Shown: positions 35,144 to 45,260 of the stretch, piece after piece
How positions within the stretch are numbered: the first letter of the stretch is position 1
How the letters are laid out: every line of letters begins with the position of its first letter
Assembly (NCBI RefSeq): GCF_004027225.2
Contig: NC_044302.2
Span: 72,784,993-72,848,992 of the forward strand
Direction of reading: 5' to 3'
Length of the DNA stretch: 64,000 bases
Source: Strigops habroptila
Taxonomy: Eukaryota > Chordata > Aves > Psittaciformes > Psittacidae
The notes under the pieces: generated by a model
The model's database searches: none
The model's input: the letters and a program-made list of their open reading frames with translations, nothing else
What the model was told of the DNA's origin: nothing
Program-made: the position numbers and the translations under genes

Positions 35144-35644
35144 TGTCATAAATTGTGACCACAACGGATCATAATCCAATTAAAATTTTATTAATTATAG
35201 CAAGTAGAATATGAGCAAAAACAGCGCTGGACGACAGGGGAGTCTGCGCTCCGCCACTGCCGTGCTGAGCAGTTCAAACAGTCCCTTTTTATACATCTTT
35301 ACTTCCGTGTTCATGAAGTAGTGGAGGTACTCTGCGCATGCTTCAGTTGTTGTTAGGGGGTCGTTTTCTACCTCCTGGTGGTCGTTGAGGCCGAAATAAG
35401 AAGTCTTTCTCCTTTATCCCATAGTTGACCCCTCATTCACATGTCCTTATCTGGGGTTGTTTGTCCTGTTTCTGTCGGTTCCTGGAAGTCTGGCGGTTAT
35501 CTCGCGATTGTGGTTATCTTATCTTACTCAAGCAGTGTCCGAGTTTCTGTCTGCATAAGCGATTTCACATCTTTGTTGCCTAACCTTTACATTGAGCTTA
35601 ACATAAATCTTAATAAACAATATCCTAGTCCATAGTTTCTCACA
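35144..35644 (-). repeat. 5' LTR of the provirus
   Basis: 501 bp, apparently identical to the 3' LTR. A TATA box (TATAAAAA) lies on the minus strand at 35286-35293, giving transcription leftwards, away from CDC37L1. Confidence 0.95.
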
Positions 35645-35715
35645 TGTATGTACGTACCTACGTATGTATGTACGCATGTATGTATGTATACATATACACA
35701 TGTATTTACACACGC
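35645..35715 (+). repeat. TATG/TACG microsatellite, right of the provirus
   Basis: Continuation of the array seen at 31000-31068, with interrupted units (TGTATGTACGTACCTACG). The first bases, TGTA, repeat those before the left LTR. Confidence 0.9.
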
Positions 35716-35719
35716 GTGT

Positions 35720-36470
35720 AAGCCGCCAGCGCCCCGCGGTAGCCTTCAGGGACACGGCCATCCCCCGCAGGCACGGTGAGGCCCGACACACGGTATTCTG
35801 AGCAGGGGAGCGCCCCAGCGACACTCCCGCGGAGCGCGCTCCGCAGCAGGGGCCGCAGCAGGTCAGCCCCGCCGACAGCGTACGGCGCGGCGCGGCGCCA
35901 CACAGCACCCGCAGGCCCCGCCCAACGGCACCGGGGGCGGGCGCTCGGCGGCTTACTTGGGCTGGCGGAAGTGGCGCCTGCCTCACTTCCGGTGAGGTGT
36001 GCGAGCGCCGCGGGCGGCCGGGGACGGCGAGCGGCGGGGATGGCGGTGTGGCTGCCGCGCTGCCGGGACGGCGGCCCGCCGTCGGAGGAGGACAAGGAGG
36101 GGGGGCTGGCTCCCGCTTCCTGCCAGCGCCTGCCGGAAGTGCAGGTACATCCGTGCCCCCCACCCCCCGCTGCCCCGGCACCTCGCGCCGCTTCCCGCCC
36201 CCGGGGGCGCAGCTCCCCTGCCCCGGCCGGCGCGGAGCGGAGCGGAGCGGTTGCTGCGGACGCCTCGGCTGCCCCGCGGCCGCGGCCCGACCCCGCTGCG
36301 CGGAGGGGACCGCGGAGCCCGGTGCGTATCGGGGTGGGGGTGTGCGGAAGTGCCCGCACCCCCGCGGGGCCGTTGCGCTGCCCCGGGGCACGCCAGCAGC
36401 GGCAGGTGCGCTGAGCCGCGGCGGGGTCCGGCACATGCCCCCGCCGCGAGTAACAGTCCCGTCCCTGACA
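35720..36470 (+). promoter_or_regulatory. CDC37L1: CpG island with CDC37L1 promoter and exon 1
   Basis: Very GC-rich and CpG-dense. It contains GGGGCGGGC Sp1-type boxes near 35930 and CACTTCCGG (ETS-type site) at about 35985-35993, some 50 bases before the first ATG. The start site probably lies near 35990-36020 (inferred). The open frames on both strands here are due to base composition. Confidence 0.8.
36040..36144 (+). CDS. CDC37L1: CDC37L1 coding exon 1
   Basis: 35 codons from ATG ([20 protein letters not shown] and on to LPEVQ), phase 0, donor CAG/gtacat. It is acidic and little conserved. The start is supported by phase and CpG-island location. Confidence 0.8.
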
Positions 36471-39400
36471 AGTGATGAGGAAGGAGCTGGGCTGAAGCTC
36501 ACCCAGCATCCCGGTGTCTAAAAAGCAGATCTATGGGCGGTGCGTTTCTCTGTTGGCTAGGGCAAGTTGGCGTTTCGTGAATACGCTGTCAGGAATCCTG
36601 CGTGTTCTTGCAAGAAGCTGCCATTACGTTAGTTTTCCAAACAGTGACATTTTCATCTCGTTGTTAAAAGTCCTGCAGTTCCCAAAGTTGGCTCAAGAGC
36701 TTTGATGTACCGGCATTAAAGTTTCCTTTACATAAGCTTTCACAACTTGTGTCGTCCTTCATGTCCCCCTGCCAGAGGTTATCAGCAACACAGATTTCAT
36801 AATGCAGCACTGGAAGGCTGAAGAACTAATGTGTGTGCAGATGTTTTTTTCTCCACACTTGGTGGGAAGGCATGGAATATGCCACATAGGAGCGTAATTT
36901 CTCAAGTTAGCAAGTGTAAATTCCCTGGACACAGTAAGAGAGACACGGTTGCTTAAGAGGTCACTTTTCTCTCCCAGCCATGAGCAGTGACCTCCTCGAT
37001 AGATTTGACCAAAAGGAGCATATGCTCATGCTGGGCGTCAGCCACTTGGTAAGTTAAATTCCACTTTCACTGTCAGTTCAAGGGAAGATGTTGGCCACCT
37101 GCTGGGTACTAATCCTTACTGGAACACAGGCAGCAGCAGTTACTTTACTGTTGTAATCTGACATTACAAAACTGATACTTTCTTCTCAGAAGCATATATT
37201 CACAGTATTCTCGCACTTGCAGTAGTCTCTAGCATTGCAGCCCAAAGACAGCCAGAGGGGTTTCTGCTGTGTCAAAAGTATTTTTACAGCATGGAGACTA
37301 CTACTGATAGTGGTACATTATCCAGGATTTTGCAAATGCACTTAACAGTTAAGACAGCTTGAATTGGAAGTCTTTTTATAAAAAACATCTAGCGGTAAAA
37401 TACCATGCTTCATTGCTCCTGTGAGTATAACGCTGTATATCTGAAGTGACTTCCAGGTGCGTTATCTTTGGGATTTAGGTCTGTCTGCTCCTATACGAAC
37501 TATAAACTGTCAATTTTCCCTCCATAAATAGCATGTCTGATTTTCCTCACAGACATACAGCCAAGGGATCGAATTGGCCTGCCAAAAAGAAAAAGAGTTT
37601 GTGAAGCACTCTGTAGAATGCACGTGGAACCTAGCAGAAGCCCAGCAAAAACTTGGTAGCTTAGTACTGCATAATTCAGAATCCTGGGATCAAGAGTCTG
37701 CTCAAGCAAAGACTGAAGCTGCAGAGTTGAGATGGAGAGAGGAAGAGTGGAGAAGAAAAGAAGAAGCACTAAACCAGAGGGAAAGACAGAATCTATGGAA
37801 CGCAGATCCTGTTAGTAAGGAGGTATTTAATAAGGTATGACCCATATCAGTGTGCATGAAAACAAGTGTTAGCCTTTTTTTTTTTTTTTCTTTCTAGTTA
37901 TTACTGGTGTTGAATGTCTTCTGTGTCCAGCCCAGCACAAAACCACGGTGTGTGCTAAATGGCTTATTTCTCACTTTTCCTCATGAAAGGGAGCAAGCTG
38001 CAATCTGCACTCATACTGCAAATCCAGATGTCATTTCTCTACCAGAAGTGTAGATCAGAAGTTGTGTGGGTCACCTAGGTAGTATGTATGAGCCGGCAGT
38101 GTGCACTTGCAGCTCAGAAAGCCAGCTGTATCCTGGGCTGCATCAAAAGCAGCATGGCCAGCTGGTTGAGAGAGGTGATTCTCTCCCTCAACTGCTCTTG
38201 TGAGACCGCACCTGGAGTATTGCATCCAGCTCTGGCATCCCCAGTAAGACATACGTGGACCTCTTGGAGCAGGTCCAGAGGAGGGCCATAAAAACGGTCA
38301 GAGGGATAGAACACGTCTCCTGTGAAGAAAGGCTGAGAGAGTTGAGGTTGTTCAGCCTGGAGAAGAGAAGGCTTCAGGAGACCTTACCTTATTGTGGCTT
38401 TTCAATACGTAAAGAAGGCTTATAAGAAAGACGAAAAGGTTATTTTTTTATCACGGCTTGTAGTGATAGGACAGAGGGCACTGTTTTTAAGATGAAAAAG
38501 GATAGGTTTAGGTTGGATGTAAGGAAGAATTTTTTTATGAAGAGGGTGGTGAGACACTGAGACAGGTTGCTGAGAGAAGTTGTGGATGCCCCATCCCTGG
38601 AAGCAATAGACATCAGGTTGGATGGGGCTTTGAGCAACTTGGTTTAGTCAAAGATGCCCCTGTCCACAGCAGGGAGGGTGGAACTGCATGATCTTTAAAT
38701 GTCCCTTCCAACCTATGCCACGCTGTGATTCTGTGTAGTCCAAACATTGCTAAATGGACTGAACAATTGTTTCTTCACAGTGTGCTTCTCTACTGTGCCA
38801 ATTCTTAAAATGAGAAACTGTTAGTTTGCCTCTAATAATAACTATTGTAATACAGATTATCTAGCACAATCTTTTTTTTTTCTTTTTTTTTCTTTCTTTT
38901 TTTTTTTTATTTTAAGTAGAATCTTGGCTTTGATTTCACAATTTAATTTGAACAGCTAGTGTATCTCCTAATTTCACTGATTTAGCTGCATCCAGGCTGC
39001 AGTGTACTTGATTCTCATTGTTGACAGATCAGAATGTTCCTGTCTAAGGACAGACGTTTCTGAGAGTTCTCTAGATTATAATGAGACTTTTACACTCTAT
39101 TATTAGGTAATGCACTCTTTAGAAGAAAACCTTCTCAAGTATGACATGACTCTAAAATTAGAGCATAGTCCTTTAAATAGTAACATAATACTCCTGTATA
39201 TCACAAAAAGGTGTGTCTGTAGTTTCTGTGATAGTACAATTTTTCTCTTCCTCAGAGTTTTATTAATCAAAAAAGAAAAGAAACAGAAGATGAAGATGTG
39301 TCTGAACCACTTATGCAAAAACATGAACAAAAGATTAGACACTTTGGTGAGTGTGCTTTTTCCAGCAGTTTGCAGTTCAGACTTCTGCAGAATTTTGTGT

Positions 39401-42400
39401 AGGTTTACTACTTATTGTACAGAATGAATGCTAACGAATGAAAGATCTGGCTAACAGACTGTTCAGCAGACTGTTTATTTTATCAGGACAGATAATAATT
39501 TCAAAGCAAAATAAGGTGTAAACTGTTTGTTAGGAGCTTGTTACTTTATATAACCAATAAAATCTTAAAAAAAATTAATACTCAAATGAGCTTCAATCCT
39601 GATAACTGAAGTTCTAGCAACTTTTTCTGAGGTTCAGTGGGAAAAGGCAGGGACATGCATAGAGATATGTCGTGTGTATAACACTGCATGGGATTGTTCA
39701 TAGCTGTCTCCTTTTAGTAAATGTTTTTCTGATAGCTGTGGAGCTGCAAGGGTAATGACTGAAAAGGAAAATGCTTGTAAATGCCTACTAAGGGTATGTG
39801 TGCATGGAACTGTGCATTTCTTAAAATTATATTTAATTATCCACTAGGTGTCACTTTAGTTCTGTCATAATTGTTGAACCCAATTAAGCACAAAACTTAA
39901 AAAGTAATCTGAAATTTTCATGGTTCTCTGAAGTGTTTTCCATTCTTAGTTACAGGCTGGTTTCAGAGTGTGGTGTAGTGTAGCCATATTTGGAATTCCA
40001 GAACAATCAAGAACAGGACTGAGCTGGAAAAATTGAGTTCTTTGTACAAACTCGTTTTTACTAAGGTATTTCGCTTCTACGGACCTTAAACTGTTTCAAA
40101 GAAAGGGTTTCTAGTCTTGTTAGCTGTAGCAAGCCTTGCAATTACCAAGTCAAGGCACAACACTGTCAAGAGTATGCAAACAGGAGTGACAGGACCTTGA
40201 CACGCTTGAGAGGTGGGCCAGTGCCAGCCTCATGAAGTTCAACAATGTGAAGTGCAAGGTCCTACACATGGATCAGGACAATCCCAGGCACAGCTGCGGG
40301 TTGGGTGGAGGAGTAATTCAGAGCAGCCCTGCGGAGAAGGACTTGGAGGTGTTGGTTGATGAGAAGTTCAGCGTGACCCAGCAGTGTGCACTCACAGCCC
40401 AGAAAGCCAACCGCATACTGGGCTGCATCAAAAGGAGCGTGACCAGCAGGTCGAGGGAGGTGACTCTGCTCCTCTACTCTGCTCTCTTGAGATCCCACCT
40501 GCAGTACTGCATCCAGCTCTGGTGTCCTCAACATAAGAAGGACATGGAGCTGTTGGAATGAGTCCAGAGAAGAGCCACGAGGATAATAAGGGGGCTGGAG
40601 CACCTCCCGTATGAAAACAGGTTGAGAAAGTTGGGGCTGTTCAGCCTGGAGAAGAGAAGGTGCGTGGAGACCTCATAGCAGCCTTCCAGTATCTGAAGGG
40701 GGCCTACAAGGATGCTGGGGAAGGACTCTTCATTAGGGACCGTAGCGATAGGACAAGGGGTAATGGCTTCAACAGGGGAGTTTTAGGTTGGATATAAGGA
40801 AGAAGTTCTTTACGGTGAGGGTGGTGAGGCACTGGAACAGGTTGCTCAAGGAAGTTGTGAATGGCAATGTTCAAGGCCTGGTGGGACAGAGCCTTGGGTG
40901 ACATGGTCTAGTATGAGGCGTTCCTGCCCATGGCAGGGGGGTTGGAACTAGGTGATCTTAAGGTCCTTTCCAACTCTTAACTATTCTGTGATTCTATGAT
41001 ACTGTCAAATACCTTAACTGCTAAGTGTAATATAGCAGAATTAGAAGACATCTCCCCTGCTGTGTATTTCAGCAGGAAAGAAAAGAGGCTTTCTTGCAGA
41101 CTTCCTAACTAAGAGTTGGGCACAATTACTTTGTTGTCTAAATTCAGATTAAGTTTTTACAGAAGCAAACTTATTACAGAAGGTCATAATCTTTTTTCTT
41201 GCCTCCTAAATTCAAAGGCATGTTGTTATTTTAATTCAAAATACGTAAGTCCATTGTATAAAGAGACAGCGCATTAATGCTCTTTCAAGTCACTTGTCCT
41301 CTGCTAGCTTCTGCCAAGGGGCACTGTGGACTTCACTAGCCATATTGCATGAGCCCTGTTTCTGGATCCTGCTCTGGCTTCAAAGTAATAAAGAACTTTA
41401 GCAAAACAGCTTTCTTGAAAACAGTCAAAAGATATATTAGCCATTGCTTTCTCTTTAGGCATTTGCTTGCTAGAATTAAGATTAGCTTAGGTCATTACCA
41501 CTGAATTATCTTTAGCCCAGTTATAATTATATGCTGATAGATGGGTAAAGCTGTACATCTGGTACCTGTTGCCAGTAACGACTGTCAGTGATTGTCATGA
41601 AGGACAATTTTAAGAAGTCATCAGAGTATTGAGTTCTGATTTTAAAGTCAGCTATTTACATGCTAGCACAATTCAATCTTCTAGTTAACTTTCCAATACT
41701 GTTGTGGCTTTGCTTTTTGAGATCAAACTGGTCCTGTAATCAAATTTCCTAAAAACCTAGCAAATCATATCTTAAAAGCACTTTCATTTTTGACAGATAA
41801 CACACTTTTGTCTGTGTTCTTATTTGCAAATGTTTAGAGGATTTGTGTTTGCTAGAATCACCGAATGTAAATCTCTATCCATAAACTTTTTAAACTATTT
41901 GATGTAACTAATAGATACCTACACCACTTTGTTACTGGGTATGAGAACTGATTAAAAATAACTTACCAACAATGACAGAGATGCATTAAAATAGAGGAAA
42001 TTGTGACTGTTAAAATCTACTGTTAGCGTCTTCTGATTATAGCTTCATGTAATGCTCTTTAAGTGTTGGTTAGATATATAAATAAACCCCCCCAAATTTA
42101 GCTACATGCTGTCATTCTGAGGTCAGTAAATTGCAAAGGTGTTACAGATACCGAGGTGTCAGTGCAACTAACTTCCTTGATGTATTATATCAGTAATTCA
42201 TTTAGAGTATTTTAACAATGTTTCTCTTATTAGGTATGCTGAGCAGATGGGATGATAGTCAAAGATTTTTGTCTGATCACCCGTATCTTGTATGTGAAGA
42301 AACATCTAGGTATCTCATGTTGTGGTGTTTTCATCTAGAAGCTGAACAGGTATGAAAAAGATGCTTAAATTGTTTCCCACCCCACATGCATTATAGAAAA

Positions 42401-44724
42401 GCTGACCAACTTGATTAGCTGTTTAACTATTCTTCCCACCCTCTCTTGACTTTTGTGCATTGTCACAATATATTATCAGTCCCCTTGCTTTTGTGAGCAT
42501 CAATTCTCATCTGTTCAGGAACAAAAGGAAATTATGCTGAATTTTAGAAATGTAATCATAGGAAATGCCTTTAAATTGTAACTTTTCCTCCCCCTCCCCC
42601 CAGAAAAGAGCTCTGATGGAACAAGTAGCACACCAAGCTGTTGTAATGCAGTTTATTATAGAAATTGCCAGAAGCTGCAACGTGGATCCAAGAGGTTGTT
42701 TTCGTCTCTTTTTCCAAAAAGCCAAAGTAAGTCAACTTGGGTAAAGATGGAAGAAAATCTTGATGCTGTACAAGGGACCAGTGCTTTACAGAAGGTTTCT
42801 TCCTAACCATAAAAGGCTAAATATTTTATTGACTGACTTAGGTTTATGGGAAAGTGTTTTGTTAGCAATTCTTTTCTAGACAGAATATTTTGCTGTAATT
42901 CAAATTCTGACATTGAAAGTATAGTGTATTTTGCTTATCCCAGAGGGAAAGTAAGACACAGCAGGGGGACAAGTAATAGTTAAATAGCAAAAGCAGATGC
43001 AGACCAGTTTAAGGACTAATTTGGCTAATTAGTCACGTGTGCTTTCACAGTGTACCTATCTACTGTCACAACTTCTCATTTATCTGCAGTTCACAGTGGG
43101 ACCCAAAATCGTGTTCCTTTCTCATTACTGAAATAGAGCAATCCAGAGCTATGCAGGAGGAATGCAGGAAGTCTGAAACTGTGGTTTGCTGTAGACTCTA
43201 TTTGGTTATTCAAGACTCTGATGGGTCTCAATATTACCTAAAGGAGTTCAGTTCAAGTGGAAGTCAACTTACGCTTTACTTTTGACCAAAGTGTTGCAAC
43301 AAGCACCTGTACTTCTAAAGGGTACTGGTTTCTGAGCTGGAATAAAGGAAGGCTAAAATTAGGTTTATTAGAACATGCCCTTTGTCCTTTGATACTGATT
43401 AGAATGTGAACTTTGATATTAGAACATATGAATTACTTTGCTCCTATATATAAATACTACAGATTGTTCTAAAAAGAAATCTATCTGAAATTTAATTTTA
43501 AGTTGACTAACATTATTCTTAAATTGTTCACAGTTGTTACTCCCCAAATGGTATAGCATGCATTACTGCATGGCTTTTTTCAGCACTGTGTATGCTTACA
43601 ACTCAAAAGTAAATCTGGATGAAGTGCAAATATTTAATTTTTCTCTTTGCAGTCAGGAGAAGGCTATTTTGAGGCTTTTAAAAATGAACTTGAGGCATTC
43701 AAGACAAGAGTGAGAATATGGTCACAATCGCATGGCTTTCAAACTATGTTAGTACACGATCTCAGTGTCAATCCTGGTCTGGTAGGACAGCTGACATCTT
43801 TTTCACAGGTAGGTTTATTATTTCTGGAGATGAATTAAAGTAGGACTAGGTCCTGCCTTGAGAAGCTGTAATATAAAGCTGAAATATAAAGAGGATTATT
43901 CCTAGAGTTGCTAGCGTTCAGGATATAGTGTGCAGTGTTATCAATATGCAAGGCGTATATGGGCTTTCTTTTTACTTGCTGAATTCAGAAAGCATCAGCA
44001 TAAGGTCAAAAGACTGTTAGTTCAGCGCCCTTACTTTTTCATGCTTAAAATAAACACTGCATCATAAAACTGATCAGATGCTAGAACTGTATTCACAGTC
44101 TTTACCACAAGCAGTGAAATGAGCTTTCAGTGTAAAATGACTAATCCTATTCATGGGATCATTCGGGGAAGCCAAGCCTACGGAAAGTTTTCTGTATGAT
44201 GAAAGAAAGCTGAGGATAGTTAGGTCTTCTGTTACGGTACTACCATTGGCCACATGATGGAGTCAAGAAGCAACTTACAAGATTGTCAAAAATTAGTTAT
44301 TAGGGAAGAAGTTACAATCAGACTACTTATTTGAAATAATTTGATTACAGTACCTCTCAAGTAAGATCCAACAGCTGAATTTTAAGTAAATGTGCAGTCA
44401 AGTGCAAGAAATATTGAGACCAAATACAAGCTATGCAAGCAAATTTAAAGAATTCTTGACACAGTGAGATAATATTGATGAATTTTTCAAAGCTTATTTC
44501 CTTACTATTGCAAATTTGTCTCATCTTATTGTGAACAACACAAAGAGTCAAACTTCAGCTAAAATTTCCCTCCATATATATAGTTGCAGATAATTAAACT
44601 GTCAATTTTTCATTTGTTGCAGAACACAAGTGATCTACAAGGTTCCATAGATGCAGATGTCTGCAGTTTAAACTCTGTGATACAAAGAGATGAAGAAGAA
44701 TCCAAAATGATGGACATAGTATAG
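36040..44724 (+). CDS. CDC37L1: CDC37L1 (Cdc37-like Hsp90 co-chaperone), complete
   Basis: Cytosolic co-chaperone related to CDC37 that binds Hsp90 and Hsp70. Seven coding exons: 36040-36144, 37553-37834, 39256-39346, 42234-42349, 42604-42726, 43653-43808 and 44623-44724. They join without a frame break into 324 codons (the human protein is 337). Residues 36-129 are the charged coiled-coil region ([19 protein letters not shown], then [19 protein letters not shown]). The conserved Cdc37-like middle follows ([20 protein letters not shown], then [20 protein letters not shown]). The tail ends KMMDIV. The start chosen is the first ATG in the CpG island in frame with exon 2; the short amino-terminal exon is poorly conserved, as expected. 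A second possible in-frame start exon lies at 36978-37048. Introns 2 and 3 carry CR1 insertions. A provirus sits about 400 bp upstream in the opposite orientation. Confidence 0.96.
36978..37048 (+). other. CDC37L1: possible alternative CDC37L1 first coding exon
   Basis: Acceptor TTTTCTCTCCCAG and donor CACTTG/GTAAGT frame 71 bases. An ATG at 36980 gives 23 codons ([20 protein letters not shown] and on to SHL) that end in phase 0, so they join exon 2 in frame. If joined to exon 1 it would instead bring in a stop (CCA TGA). RNA evidence is needed. Confidence 0.3.
37553..37834 (+). CDS. CDC37L1: CDC37L1 coding exon 2 (coiled coil)
   Basis: 94 codons, phase 0 at both ends, acceptor CCTCACAG, donor AATAAG/gtatga. 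It is highly charged and Glu/Lys/Gln-rich. Confidence 0.96.
38093..38736 (+). mobile_element. CR1 LINE fragment in CDC37L1 intron 2
   Basis: CR1 tail in the same orientation as the gene. It runs from a CAGTGTGCACTTGCAGCTCA-type start through the reverse transcriptase end (FSLEKRRL-like) to CCTTCCAACCTATGCCACGC and TGTGATTCTGTG. It has many frame breaks. Confidence 0.9.
38870..38917 (+). repeat. T-rich tract (T/C)
   Basis: Long run of T with scattered C in CDC37L1 intron 2. Confidence 0.9.
39256..39346 (+). CDS. CDC37L1: CDC37L1 coding exon 3
   Basis: 30 codons plus one base ([20 protein letters not shown] and on to KIRHF), acceptor TTCCTCAG, donor G/gtgagt. Confidence 0.95.
40190..41000 (+). 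mobile_element. CR1 LINE fragment in CDC37L1 intron 3
   Basis: A longer, fairly well kept CR1 tail. It contains [17 protein letters not shown], then [20 protein letters not shown], then [14 protein letters not shown]. It runs to the CR1 3' end with terminal ATTCTGTGATTCTATGAT. Confidence 0.93.
41001..42233 (+). other. CDC37L1: CDC37L1 intron 3, remainder
   Basis: AT-rich intron sequence to acceptor CTTATTAG. Nothing else was recognised. Confidence 0.8.
42234..42349 (+). CDS. CDC37L1: CDC37L1 coding exon 4
   Basis: Two bases plus 38 codons ([20 protein letters not shown] and on to LEAEQ), donor CAG/gtatga. This is part of the conserved Cdc37-type middle domain. Confidence 0.96.
42604..42726 (+). 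CDS. CDC37L1: CDC37L1 coding exon 5
   Basis: 41 codons, phase 0 ([20 protein letters not shown] and on to FFQKAK), acceptor CCCCCCAG, donor AAA/gtaagt. Confidence 0.96.
43653..43808 (+). CDS. CDC37L1: CDC37L1 coding exon 6
   Basis: 52 codons, phase 0 ([20 protein letters not shown] and on), acceptor TCTTTGCAG, donor CAG/gtaggt. Confidence 0.96.
44623..44724 (+). CDS. CDC37L1: CDC37L1 coding exon 7 and stop
   Basis: 33 codons plus TAG ([20 protein letters not shown] and on to MMDIV), acceptor TTTGTTGCAG. Confidence 0.96.
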   Translation, partial: NTSDLQGSIDADVCSLNSVIQRDEEESKMMDIV

Positions 44725-45260
44725 TAATCATAAGACTGAGGCCAAGTACTCTTCCTCCCACCCCTTTTTTTCTTACTTTCCCCCTAAAGAAACAAACATG
44801 GCTATTTTCTTGACATTTATTTTTCTGGGTACTGCACTTTATTTTTGGTGTCAGATTTTTGTTGTTGTTTCGTTTGGTTTTAGGGGGGACGGAGTTTTGA
44901 AGGGTGGGTAATTCAGAAAAACTTGTAATATTGTTTGAAAACGTGCTGCTAGGTTTTTGGTTGTCCTTGAAGAGCAGGGTTCTCATATTGCTGAATGTGA
45001 AACCGGATGCGTTTTCTGCTACTAACCTTGCCTTTATGAATTTAGAAATTGAAGTATGAGAAAAAAAAAAAGAATCTGCACAAATACAATGTTTACAAGA
45101 AGCAGTAGATTCTTGGTAGAATCTGCTATTGTCTTACTACAGATGTGGACATGTTTTACTCTATGAATATTGGAGATCACAACTGTATTCACGCTACCTT
45201 GCTGACGTTATAAGCTCTCAAATTTGGTTATCACTAATAGCAATAAATCAATATCTGGTA
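44725..45260 (+). other. CDC37L1: CDC37L1 3' UTR
   Basis: Non-coding sequence with an AATAAA at 45242-45247 as the first good polyadenylation signal. A longer UTR is possible. Confidence 0.5.

Larger units (their letters stand above)
31069..35644 (-). mobile_element. young, internally deleted endogenous retrovirus (gammaretrovirus-like)
   Basis: This is a 4,576-bp provirus read on the minus strand. It has two 501-bp LTRs (35144-35644 as the 5' LTR, 31069-31569 as the 3' LTR) offset by exactly 4,075 bases. I found no difference between them by eye. Ends are TG...CA. The flanks share TGTA, a 4-bp duplication, although the surrounding TATG repeat makes its length ambiguous. The primer-binding site matches tRNA-His. 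Order on the minus strand: 5' LTR, primer-binding site, gag (matrix, proline-rich, front of capsid) fused to protease and the first residues of reverse transcriptase, integrase tail, small membrane ORF, cysteine-rich frames, polypurine tract, 3' LTR. No env is recognisable. It cannot replicate alone because the polymerase is gone, but its RNA could in principle be mobilised by a related virus. Confidence 0.95.

Noticed and set aside
35528-36509. 324- and 267-codon minus-strand frames opposite CDC37L1 exon 1.
   Set aside because: Composition artefact of the CpG island. They run into the LTR and microsatellite and have no conserved motif.
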